A stretch of 64,000 nucleotides of DNA from GCA-2746235 sp049609225 (lineage in GTDB: Bacteria > Planctomycetota > UBA1135), in the NCBI GenBank assembly GCA_049609225.1, contig JBMYYH010000002.1, positions 1 through 64,000 on the forward strand, given 5' to 3'. A program made the translations under genes and the position numbers. Position 1 is the first letter of the stretch, and every line of letters begins with the position of its first letter. The notes beneath the pieces were generated by a model. The model made no database searches. It was given only the letters and a program-made list of their open reading frames with translations, and was not told the origin of the DNA. Positions 50,760-58,382 of this stretch are shown piece by piece.

Positions 50760-51347
50760 TCAGGATGACGAAACCCGCAGAGCGGTGGATGCTCGTAACA
50801 GAGTGTCCACCAAATCCTGTAGGCGCAGGTCCAAGCCGTCGTCGACTAGGCCGCCATCTTCGCGGAAGGCCTGGAAGCCACTGCCGACGGCAAGGTCACC
50901 CGGGACCACGTGCACTCCGAGCCCCGAAAGGATGGCGCGCACATGAACTAAACCCCGCATGCCACCGAGTCCGCCTGGTGAAGTTGCCGCAAGTGCAGCA
51001 ACTTTGCCTTGGTAAGCAATGAGTCCTTCCGCTACACCTTCTTGCGGACGCGAAACCCAATCGATGGTGTTCTTCAACAGCGGAGTAAGCGAACCGTTGT
51101 ACTCAGGACTTGCGATAAAGAGGCCGTCCGCCGCGATCATTTTGCCACGTACGATACGCACGTTTTCAGGGAAGGCTTCGGCTTCGAGGTCACCGTCGTA
51201 GAGCGGCATGGGGAAGTCCGCTAAATCGAGGAGTTCCACTTCTGCTCCGAGTGCCGTGGCTTTTCTGGCCGCCGAGGACGCCAGCTTTTTGTTAATGGAA
51301 TCACGGCGGCCGCTGCCGGCGAACATGAGAATACGAGGAGGCTTCAT
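50760..51347 (-). CDS. NADPH-dependent FMN reductase
   Basis: A 195-residue flavodoxin-fold protein with the FMN-binding loop GSGRRDSINKKL and the family motif SPEYNGSLTPLLKN. Members reduce FMN, quinones, azo compounds or chromate with NAD(P)H. It overlaps the DoxX gene by 4 bases (ATGA) and is transcribed after it. With the divergent LysR regulator it looks like a redox or electrophile response unit. Confidence 0.9.
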   Translation of the reverse strand: MKPPRILMFAGSGRRDSINKKLASSAARKATALGAEVELLDLADFPMPLYDGDLEAEAFPENVRIVRGKMIAADGLFIASPEYNGSLTPLLKNTIDWVSRPQEGVAEGLIAYQGKVAALAATSPGGLGGMRGLVHVRAILSGLGVHVVPGDLAVGSGFQAFREDGGLVDDGLDLRLQDLVDTLLRASTALRVSSS

Positions 51348-51754
51348 GGCTTGACGATGTACTTTTGGACGTTGATGGCACCGCCGCCGATGAGGGCGAA
51401 GGCCATCAAGAACAAGGCGAGGCTGAGCGGGTACTCACGCTCGGTGAGTCCACTGTGTGCCATGAATCCGCCGACGAGCAAGGTGAACGCCGCGGGGATC
51501 GCGGCAATCCTTACATAGACTCCGAGGAGCAGGGCAATGCCGCCGAAGAACTCAGCCGCGGCTGCAAGGAAGGCGCTGACGGAGGGCATGGGCACTCCCA
51601 TGCTGCCGAGCCAGGCGCCGAACCCTTCTAGGCCTGGTCCGCCCCAGATGCCGAACAGCTTTTGGCCGCCGTGGTGGATGAGGATGAACGCCAAAGTGAA
51701 GCGCATCAGGAAGAGGCCGTAATCCAGGCGAGTGAAGTTCTTGGTGTTTGTCAT
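51344..51754 (-). CDS. DoxX-family membrane protein
   Basis: A 136-residue four-helix protein with the DoxX signature RFTLAFILIHHGGQKLFGIW and AAAAEFFGGIALLLGVYVR. DoxX proteins are often next to quinone- or thiol-stress genes. It is the first gene of a two-gene operon with the FMN reductase and is divergent from a LysR regulator. A TAAACT box ends exactly 6 bases before the ATG, and a dyad lies just beyond. Confidence 0.9.
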   Translation of the reverse strand: MTNTKNFTRLDYGLFLMRFTLAFILIHHGGQKLFGIWGGPGLEGFGAWLGSMGVPMPSVSAFLAAAAEFFGGIALLLGVYVRIAAIPAAFTLLVGGFMAHSGLTEREYPLSLALFLMAFALIGGGAINVQKYIVKP

Positions 51755-51766
51755 GCCAGAAGTTTA
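51755..51766 (-). promoter_or_regulatory. Leaderless-type -10 box TAAACT
   Basis: TAAACT at 51761-51766 (minus strand) ends 6 bases before the doxX ATG. A -35-like TTGTCG lies 16 bases further upstream. Confidence 0.65.
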
Positions 51767-51810
51767 GGCTGGAACAAAAGCACGACAATTCCCCAAAATG
51801 AGGTCAGATT

Positions 51811-51826
51811 GTCTCGATAATGAGAC
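51811..51826. promoter_or_regulatory. Probable LysR operator dyad
   Basis: GTCTC and GAGAC form a perfect inverted repeat separated by 6 bases. It lies in the gap between the divergent doxX and lysR genes and overlaps the first possible lysR start codon (51820). Size and place fit a LysR-type regulator site that would also repress its own gene. Confidence 0.55.
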
Positions 51827-51831
51827 GCGCT

Positions 51832-52728
51832 ATGGATCTGGAAGCCCTCAGCTACCTCGGACAAGTCCTGCACTCCGGCAGCTTCAGCGCTGCTGCGCGT
51901 CAGCTTGATATCCCGCGCCAACGCGTGCATCGGCGCATCGCCTCGCTGGAGCGAGACCTGGGAGTACGCCTCCTCGATCGCACCACGCGTAGCCTTCGAC
52001 CCACAGCGGCAGGGCGACGGATGCAAGCCCATGCCGTCCGCATCTTGGAAGAGGGGCGAGCGGCGCGTGCCTCGCTAAGGGGAGTCAAAGAACATCCATC
52101 CGGCACCCTCCGTGTGACGACCACGCCGATTTTTGGAGAGATGGTCCTGAGTCCCGTGATCCAAGAGTTCCTGCAAGCTTGGCCGGAGACGCGCATTGAA
52201 GCTCTATTCACGATGGAGCCGGAGCCATTATTGGAGCGTGATCTCGATCTTGCGATTCGTTTCGGCGCCTTGCAGGATTCGAGTTTGATCGCCAAACCTC
52301 TGGGTACGGCGCAACTGCGTTGGGTCGCAAGCCCGGCCTATCTTGCCGAACGCGGCATCCCGAAGGACTTGGATGATTTGGCGAACCATGATGTTCTGAC
52401 TTTCAACCGTCGGCCTGGGCATGAACCGGCTTGGTCTTGGTTGCCCAAAACCACCACCGCCGCCCTGCGTTCCCGCTTCAGTTGCACCTTGGAGACCGTC
52501 GTCCTGGAGACTTGTCTGCAGGGAGTCGGCGTAGCTTTGATGGCGAATGCACTCTCGCGACCTCATCTGGAGAAGGGGGATCTGGTCGAGGTCCTGCCTG
52601 ATTTTCGATCCCCGGAAGGAGCCTTTCACGCGGTGTATTCCGGGCGCCTGAGCGGCAACCCCACCCTCAAGGCTTTCTTGGAGACTTTGGAGGCTCATTT
52701 GCGTATCTCGCCGTGGACTACGGATTAG
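51832..52728 (+). CDS. LysR-family transcriptional regulator
   Basis: A 298-residue regulator with an N-terminal winged helix-turn-helix (MDLEALSYLGQVLHSGSFSA, then IPRQRVHRRIASLERDLG and RLLDRTTR) and a periplasmic-binding-protein-like effector domain. The usual N-terminus begins at the ATG at 51832. An ATG at 51820 would add four residues but sits inside the operator dyad. It is divergent from doxX and the FMN reductase, which it most likely controls. Confidence 0.92.
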   Translation: MDLEALSYLGQVLHSGSFSAAARQLDIPRQRVHRRIASLERDLGVRLLDRTTRSLRPTAAGRRMQAHAVRILEEGRAARASLRGVKEHPSGTLRVTTTPIFGEMVLSPVIQEFLQAWPETRIEALFTMEPEPLLERDLDLAIRFGALQDSSLIAKPLGTAQLRWVASPAYLAERGIPKDLDDLANHDVLTFNRRPGHEPAWSWLPKTTTAALRSRFSCTLETVVLETCLQGVGVALMANALSRPHLEKGDLVEVLPDFRSPEGAFHAVYSGRLSGNPTLKAFLETLEAHLRISPWTTD

Positions 52729-52783
52729 TCATAGCTTGGAATAAACCCACTCCGCTAGACTTCTAACCACTGTCAGCTTCCCC

Positions 52784-53698
52784 ATGTACCGCCCCCTTCT
52801 AACGACTTTCGCCATGCTCCTGGTCGGAGTGGGCGCCTCTTCCAACGCCCATGCACAATCCGGTGGCGTTGAGACCCTCACGGGAGAGATGCTGTTCTCC
52901 GGTGGCAATCGCCTGACCATCAATCATCGCCACACGGAACGTAGTGGTCTGATGATGGGGTCCACCAGCATTGCCGATCCTGCCAACACCAGCATGACCG
53001 AGGACCGCACGACCCTGAGCTTCGATCACGGAATCTCACCGCGTCTCACGCTGACGGCATTGATGCCTTATGTGCAGAAGACGCGCGAGAGTAGCGGCAC
53101 CACCTTGTCTTCGGATGGCATCGGCGACCTTGCGATCCTCGCCAAGTTCCTGCTCGGCCATGAGTATTGGTCTCGTAGCGGTTGGCATTTGGCCATGGCC
53201 GCAGGTGTGGAAGCACCCACAGGCGAAACGGATGTCATGGATGGCGGAAGTCTCTTGAGCCCAGGCATGCAGCCCGGTTCTGGTTCGTGGGATCCATTCG
53301 TTTCCTTCTCCGCGAACCTGGAGTTGGATCGTTGGCGCTTCGACTTGATCACTCTGTACAAGAACAACCGCAAGGGCGATCAGCAATTCGAAGCCGGCGA
53401 TCAACTTGCCGTCGACCTGGTGGGCGCTTATCGCTTCCAGCATGAGCAGTACCCTGGTCCAAGCGCCAACGTCAAGCTTGGTTTGCTTTACCGCGATCAA
53501 AGCCAAGCTTCCCAGTTTGATGCGCCGATCGCCAACTCCGGCTACGATCGATGGCTGGGCCGCGTGGCCTTGGCTTGGCATCCACAACCGCAATGGGATC
53601 TCTCCTTGAGTGTGGATGTCCCGCTTTCCGAATCCTACGATGGGATTCAACTCGCCTACGACTACTCGGTTTCCTTGACCGTGGGCATGCGCTTCTGA
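52784..53698 (+). CDS. Outer-membrane beta-barrel transporter-like protein
   Basis: A 304-residue protein with a signal peptide ending NAHAQ. Long amphipathic strands follow (TTLSFDHGISPRLTLTALMP, GWHLAMAAGVEAPTGET, YDYSVSLTVGMRF) with a C-terminal phenylalanine, as in outer-membrane barrels. The layout resembles the MetA-pathway/phenol-degradation transporter-like barrels (DUF3187/DUF4331 class not claimed). A TAGACT box lies 22 bases upstream. Substrate is unknown. The next gene begins 10 bases downstream. Confidence 0.78.
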   Translation: MYRPLLTTFAMLLVGVGASSNAHAQSGGVETLTGEMLFSGGNRLTINHRHTERSGLMMGSTSIADPANTSMTEDRTTLSFDHGISPRLTLTALMPYVQKTRESSGTTLSSDGIGDLAILAKFLLGHEYWSRSGWHLAMAAGVEAPTGETDVMDGGSLLSPGMQPGSGSWDPFVSFSANLELDRWRFDLITLYKNNRKGDQQFEAGDQLAVDLVGAYRFQHEQYPGPSANVKLGLLYRDQSQASQFDAPIANSGYDRWLGRVALAWHPQPQWDLSLSVDVPLSESYDGIQLAYDYSVSLTVGMRF

Positions 53699-53708
53699 TT
53701 CGCAAAAC

Positions 53709-54209
53709 ATGCGTCGTCTTCTCTACCTTCTACCTCTACTGCTTGCCCTGTTCGCAGGTTCCTGCAGCATCGCTCCCGATACCGCCTGGGACGACGGCGA
53801 CCCATTCGCCAAGGTCCGCCTCCTGTTCGATAGCTGAATATGAAACGATAAGGCCTTCGGACTCGAAATGGCCTTACGGCGCCAGGCTGGTGCCGACACT
53901 GTTTACCTCGACACGGTCGATAGCTACGCGCATTACGCGTTGCAGGATCCGCAGTCGATTGATTTCGCCGACATCGAAAAGGCTGCCTACGACGCAGCCT
54001 ACGACATCACGGAGATTCGTCTGGATCTCAAGGGTGAAGTGGTGGAGCATGCTTGCGATTCCTGCAATGGGGCGCAGCGTCAGTTCCTACGCATGTCTAC
54101 GGGGCAGGAATTCGAATTGCGTGGCTCCACGACTGGAGTTGGAACGCAGTCCATCCGCGCAGTGGTCGTGGATTGGGCGGGGGAGCACCCCCGATTGAGC
54201 GTGCAGTAA
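53709..54209 (+). pseudogene. Lipoprotein gene interrupted by two in-frame TGA codons
   Basis: The ATG at 53709 opens a lipoprotein leader (LLALFAGSCS, lipobox AGSC) that runs 42 residues to a TGA at 53835. One codon later is a second TGA at 53841. The same frame then continues with normal codon bias to a TAA at 54207-54209, including AYDAAYDITEIRLDLKGEVV and a CDSC motif. The 167-codon frame would make one small lipoprotein of unknown family. The break may be a true pseudogene, a sequencing or assembly error (a 2-base plus a 1-base loss would also explain it), two separate genes, or TGA recoding. A second-half product of 113 residues could start at an ATG at 53868. Confidence 0.55.
53849..53876 (+). 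other. Hairpin just after the second in-frame TGA
   Basis: A stem-loop starts 5 bases after the TGA at 53841. Arms 53849-53855 and 53870-53876 (7 pairs) enclose a further 4 pairs (53856-53859 with 53864-53867) and a 4-base loop (GACT). A 2-base bulge (53868-53869) is on the 3' side. It is inside the open frame, and no T-run follows, so it is not a terminator. Confidence 0.55.
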
Positions 54210-54212
54210 GAC

Positions 54213-54225
54213 TAAGCTGGGGGCG
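54213..54225 (+). promoter_or_regulatory. Leaderless-type -10 box TAAGCT
   Basis: TAAGCT at 54213-54218 ends 7 bases before the S41 peptidase ATG. The spacer is G-rich (GGGGGCG), so a weak ribosome site cannot be excluded. Confidence 0.5.
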
Positions 54226-55770
54226 ATGAAGACCCCCAGCTTGCTTTGCCTCGCCGGGTTGTGCGTATGGAGTTCCTGCGTACAACCTGAGCCGAAACCG
54301 GACTCCCTAGAGCCGCTTGATATCCCGTTCGCTCCCTTTGGGGATTACCCATGGATGCATCTGCGTTTTCATAATGAAGATGCAACGGCTTTCGATGAAA
54401 GTTGGGTTTTCGGCGAAGTCACCGGCGTCACTCCTGATCTCTACGACGTCCGCCTCGATCGCACCACCTCGACTACCCCCGGTGGAAGCCTGCGCTTTGA
54501 GGGTGAACCCGATAGCGCTTACCACACGATGTGGCAGGAGCTCATACTCCCGGAGGAGGGAGCCGCCTACATGGTGGAGTTGCGCTGGGACCAACTGCTG
54601 GAAGACGATTCCGTCATGCCATTGGTTTGGGTACGACTCGATGGGGAGGAAGGCATGATCGGCATGACCGACAGTCGATCCCTGGCCAAGACTACGGCCG
54701 GTGTCTGGGAGAGCTGCACCCTCCAGGTTGCGGTTCCCATCGAGGCGACCGTTGCGAATGTGGGAGTGGGCATGATGGGGCAGGGGGTTGTCCGATTCGA
54801 CCACTTGCGGATGCGGAGTGGGTGGGTAGGCGAACCGGTGCCCGCCAGCGAGGAGGCGCGTGCTTATGTGGATACCTTCCTCGAGATCGTCGAAGCCGAA
54901 GCCATGATGCGCGACAACGTCGATTGGGTGCAGATGCACAAGGACATGACTTCGCTGATCCAAAGGGCGGGCACGCCGGCGGATACGTATCCGGCGTTGC
55001 AGTTCTGTCTCGAGGCCTTAGGCGATCATCACAGTCGGCTGCTCACTCCGGCTTTTCAGGCCTCGCGCGGAGGTGGTGAGGAGAAGGAGAAGTCCGCGGA
55101 ATCGGAACCACCCCAATACTTACTGCCGGTGCAGGAACGTCTTGATGGAGATCTCGGCTATCTCTGGTTGCCTGGGCATTTGACCTTCGGTGAGGAAGGC
55201 CCGCGCGTCTATGCCTCCACGCTTGCCCGCGCCTTGGAAGACCTGCAGGATTGCAAAGGCTTCGTCATCGATCTGCGTCAAAACGGCGGCGGCAACATGT
55301 GGCCGATGCTTGCAGGACTTGGACCGTTGTTGGGTACGGAAGTCGTCGGCGGATTCCAATATCCAGAGGGCACTCAAGACACCTGGTGGTATCGCGATGG
55401 CGTTTCCGGTCAGGCGGATATCCCTTGCACCGAAGTCGTCCCGCCGCATGGTGCATCCTTTGCGCAAGACATCCCGATTGCCATCCTGACTTCCCGTAGG
55501 ACCGGCAGTTCCGGCGAAGCCACCTTGGTCTCCTTCCTTGGACGCCCCAACGTCCGCACCTTCGGTCAAGCGACGACCGGCCTGTCGACGGGCAACTCCT
55601 CAATCCCGCTTTCCGATGGTGCGATGCTGCTGCTCACGACCAGTGTCTATGCGGATCGCAACGGCAAGCAGTACGGCGGAGTGATTGAACCGGATGTCGC
55701 GGTGCCGGCACATGTGGAGGGCGAAGAGGATGCCGCGCTTCAGCAAGCCGTCGACTGGCTCCTGCAATAA
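54226..55770 (+). CDS. S41-family peptidase lipoprotein (tricorn-like)
   Basis: A 514-residue exported protein with lipobox VWSSC. A beta domain (to about residue 205) precedes the peptidase region. H-containing LGDHHSRLLTP, the strand GFVIDLRQNGGGNMWPML and nucleophile S428 in RTGSSGEATLVSF are S41 features. The lysine found 25 residues after the serine in CtpA/Prc is absent and GQATTGLSTGN follows instead, as in the tricorn-like branch. No PDZ domain is visible. It should cleave peptides or proteins at the outer membrane or in the periplasm. Confidence 0.88.
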   Translation: MKTPSLLCLAGLCVWSSCVQPEPKPDSLEPLDIPFAPFGDYPWMHLRFHNEDATAFDESWVFGEVTGVTPDLYDVRLDRTTSTTPGGSLRFEGEPDSAYHTMWQELILPEEGAAYMVELRWDQLLEDDSVMPLVWVRLDGEEGMIGMTDSRSLAKTTAGVWESCTLQVAVPIEATVANVGVGMMGQGVVRFDHLRMRSGWVGEPVPASEEARAYVDTFLEIVEAEAMMRDNVDWVQMHKDMTSLIQRAGTPADTYPALQFCLEALGDHHSRLLTPAFQASRGGGEEKEKSAESEPPQYLLPVQERLDGDLGYLWLPGHLTFGEEGPRVYASTLARALEDLQDCKGFVIDLRQNGGGNMWPMLAGLGPLLGTEVVGGFQYPEGTQDTWWYRDGVSGQADIPCTEVVPPHGASFAQDIPIAILTSRRTGSSGEATLVSFLGRPNVRTFGQATTGLSTGNSSIPLSDGAMLLLTTSVYADRNGKQYGGVIEPDVAVPAHVEGEEDAALQQAVDWLLQ

Positions 55771-55815
55771 AGGCGAACCGCAGCGCCCCTGGTTGGAGCA
55801 TCTGGATTCTCAGGA

Positions 55816-57066
55816 TTAGTTGCGGTTCTTCCCTTCGAGTTCCCGCAGTTCTGCAAGTGCATCCATCACCAGCTGATCCTCTATGGAGGCGTGAATCACC
55901 TGCAGTTCCGATCCCTCCTTCACTTCGATGATGGGGCCCTGCGTTCCGGAGACTAGGTGAGACATCGTCGTGGAGAACCCAGCAGGCAAGCCCTCCTCGA
56001 CCAATCCCAGAATGGCATGCAGACGGAATCGGCCAGGTTCTGATACATGATGCTCTAAGCCAGGAGAGCGGTAGGTCCTTTGTGCCAGGTAGCCAGGCAA
56101 CCCCGGCCCGTCTTCCGGATCTTCGACCCTCACCAGCAGGGTGGTGATGAAGACCCCCTCGGGAAGCTCGCGCACCGCATCGATTTCGACGGCCACGGGG
56201 ATGCCAGGCTCCAAGGTTATTTCCGCTTCCCGCTTCAACTCGTCAATCAAGATCGTTCGATAACCCTGCACCCACAAGGCAAGCTCGTGCGTGTCTTCTG
56301 GATAGGCCACCAACAAGGTGCGGCCAAAGTCAGCGCCCAGGATCGAACCATCTCGATCCACTACGGCAAATCCTCCATCTTCCTTTCCAATCCCCGAAGC
56401 AAGGGTGAAAGTCGTTTGCGCCAACTTCCCATGAAGATCGATGCTGCCAAGGTCGAGACGCCCGCCTTCTCCTTCCAATTGCAGTTCTTGCCTATGAAGA
56501 ACGTTTCCTCCGTAGCCCAACCCAATACGAAGGGTGTAGTTTCCGCTGCCGATCCTTTGAAGCGACCAGGGTTTACCCTTATCCACGAAGTCGGTGCCAT
56601 TGGAATCCATGGAGAAGCCCAAATCAGGGTCCCGCTTCAACTCGACCCAATATCGCTCCATGTCGAGATCCTCTCCCCAGTCCACGGTGCCGGTCACTTC
56701 CCAGCCTTGCTCAAGGACCAACTCAATACCCGTCTGGCCGGGTTCGACTTCCAGGAAAGCCACGGCGTAATCCCGATGATCTGCCTTGAGAACCCAAGGG
56801 CCGGCTTCCCCTGGATCTGGAATGGAGAAGTTGCCATCGAAGCCAGCGAAGACGGAATCTTTGCTGCTGGGAAACGAATAGAAGAGTCGATCTTCATCGT
56901 TTGCCGGATCTGGGTTCAAACTCATGATTGCCCCGACGGCCGCTTTGCCAGCGGAATCAACCACTGTTCCCATGATTGGGCCTTCCTTGCCGGATCCGCC
57001 GGAACACGCGATAAGCGTCACCCCGATGCAGGTGGCCGCGGTTAAGTCATGCCATAAACGTGCCAT
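55816..57066 (-). CDS. Carboxypeptidase-regulatory-like lipoprotein
   Basis: A 416-residue exported protein with lipobox TLIAC (cysteine at residue 21). A first module begins IMGTVVDSAGKAAVGAIMSL. Further beta regions and a shared C-terminal part (GPIIEVKEGSELQVI, then DALAELREL) are closely matched by the next gene. The ATG at 57066 is chosen over a TTG one codon upstream because a TACACT box lies exactly 6 bases before it. No enzyme motif is seen. Confidence 0.8.
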   Translation of the reverse strand: MARLWHDLTAATCIGVTLIACSGGSGKEGPIMGTVVDSAGKAAVGAIMSLNPDPANDEDRLFYSFPSSKDSVFAGFDGNFSIPDPGEAGPWVLKADHRDYAVAFLEVEPGQTGIELVLEQGWEVTGTVDWGEDLDMERYWVELKRDPDLGFSMDSNGTDFVDKGKPWSLQRIGSGNYTLRIGLGYGGNVLHRQELQLEGEGGRLDLGSIDLHGKLAQTTFTLASGIGKEDGGFAVVDRDGSILGADFGRTLLVAYPEDTHELALWVQGYRTILIDELKREAEITLEPGIPVAVEIDAVRELPEGVFITTLLVRVEDPEDGPGLPGYLAQRTYRSPGLEHHVSEPGRFRLHAILGLVEEGLPAGFSTTMSHLVSGTQGPIIEVKEGSELQVIHASIEDQLVMDALAELRELEGKNRN

Positions 57067-57078
57067 CAACTTAGTGTA
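57067..57078 (-). promoter_or_regulatory. Leaderless-type -10 box TACACT
   Basis: TACACT at 57073-57078 (minus strand) ends 6 bases before the ATG at 57066, within the short gap after the paralogue's stop. Confidence 0.55.
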
Positions 57079-57085
57079 CCTGAGA

Positions 57086-58330
57086 TTACTCCGGCCAATC
57101 CAAATGCCGCAGCCGTGTGATGGCGCGCCAAACGGTGGATTGGCTCATGGAAATTTGGAATAACTGCATCTCTTCGCTCTCTTTCACATGAATGATGGGT
57201 GCCTCCGCTTCGGTCGTGACGTATGTGAATGGAAGCAACCTCGGAGAGGTATCGAAATCCTCACTCATTTCCATCAGTCTGACCATCACCTGGTACGCGC
57301 CTGGCGCGGGAACTTGGAAGTCCGGACCTCCGTAATTGGAGAAGACACGTTTTCCTCGGTGACCGCTAGGTGTCGCAGGGTCACCCGCTTCAAAGTGATG
57401 AAGCAAGGTGATTTCGACGATGATGTCTTCCGGGAAGTTAGGGACTGCGTCAAAAGCGATCTCAATGGGAATGCCAGGAGTGAGGGATACTTCACGATCT
57501 CCGCGGACATCTTCCAACAGAACATCGCGGTACCCATTCATCCAAAGGATCAGGTCCACGGACTCCTCCGTGAAATAAACCGTGACCTTGCCCTCAAAAG
57601 CCCAGGCCATCTGACGCCCCAGTAGATCGACCACTGTCGTCATGGGGGCATCTTCCTCCGTTACCCCGACCAGGGTCAGAGTGGCGCTGTTGATTTCGCC
57701 CCGCAAATCGATATGCCCTAGATCCGAAGAACCTCCACCCGCATCCAATACCAGTTCCCTGGTGTAAAGAGGATGGCTGTCATGTTCGTGAAGTACCACA
57801 AGCTGATAAGTTCCCGGCTCAACCTGCTCGATCCAGAAATCATCCAAGATGGGATCGACCTGAGCACGAGGTTGCTCAAAGGAAAGTAACTCACCCTCGC
57901 CCTGCATAAGTACCACGAGAAAATACCCAGGGATGGCATCCGTGTCCCAACTCAACTTTCCGGTGAGTTTCCACGCCGGCTCAAGGATCACCTCCACTCC
58001 TGGATCCCCACGCTGCACCGGAATGCGCCCAATGCCTGAATACCCATCATCCACCACAACTCGCAGATTCCCATCCACGTCCGGATCTTCGATCAAGAAC
58101 CTGCCGTCGGCCTGGGTCGTTGCGGAGGCATCGCGCAGGTCTTCCCAGCGCATGGACACAGGGAACATCTCTTCCCCATATTCCTTCTCCAAGTGCACCT
58201 CCGCACCTGCAATCGGCTTCCCATTCTCATCCAATACCACTCCCGTGATGGGGCCAGGCGCCCCGAACCACCAGATGCCGGCGCCGATCGCTCCCACTAC
58301 CAGAGCAAGCAAAACCCATAAACGAATCAT
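57086..58330 (-). CDS. Membrane-anchored carboxypeptidase-regulatory-like protein
   Basis: A 414-residue paralogue of the lipoprotein downstream. It has an N-terminal membrane segment (VLLALVVGAIGAGIWWFG), a module opening ITGVVLDENGKPIAGAEV, a middle region EPAWKLTGKLSWDTDA matching EQGWEVTGTVDWGEDL of its neighbour, and a C-terminal APIIHVKESEEMQLFQIS. One copy has a lipobox and the other a membrane anchor, so the pair may sit in different membranes. Start supported by a TAGACT box 6 bases upstream. Confidence 0.8.
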   Translation of the reverse strand: MIRLWVLLALVVGAIGAGIWWFGAPGPITGVVLDENGKPIAGAEVHLEKEYGEEMFPVSMRWEDLRDASATTQADGRFLIEDPDVDGNLRVVVDDGYSGIGRIPVQRGDPGVEVILEPAWKLTGKLSWDTDAIPGYFLVVLMQGEGELLSFEQPRAQVDPILDDFWIEQVEPGTYQLVVLHEHDSHPLYTRELVLDAGGGSSDLGHIDLRGEINSATLTLVGVTEEDAPMTTVVDLLGRQMAWAFEGKVTVYFTEESVDLILWMNGYRDVLLEDVRGDREVSLTPGIPIEIAFDAVPNFPEDIIVEITLLHHFEAGDPATPSGHRGKRVFSNYGGPDFQVPAPGAYQVMVRLMEMSEDFDTSPRLLPFTYVTTEAEAPIIHVKESEEMQLFQISMSQSTVWRAITRLRHLDWPE

Positions 58331-58342
58331 CCTCCCAGTCTA
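58331..58342 (-). promoter_or_regulatory. Leaderless-type -10 box TAGACT
   Basis: TAGACT at 58337-58342 (minus strand) ends 6 bases before the ATG at 58330. The spacer GGGAGG is also SD-like, so both modes are possible here. Confidence 0.5.
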
Positions 58343-58382
58343 TCGCTAGACGGGGAGGATGGTGCGGCGGAAACGCCGAAGC

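Noticed and set aside
53835..53843. Genetic code with TGA as a sense codon (Trp or Gly)
   Set aside because: TGA ends many genes here, including the ATGA overlaps of ctaB, ctaA, the cus genes, hldD and the sigma factor, so the standard stop meaning holds.
53551..54198. A 215-codon frame overlapping the barrel gene end and the interrupted lipoprotein
   Set aside because: It is out of frame with both, lacks a plausible start context and has atypical composition.
55775..55828. Inverted repeat GAACCGCA / TGCGGTTC between convergent genes
   Set aside because: The arms are 8 bases with a 38-base loop and no T-run; too weak to call a terminator.
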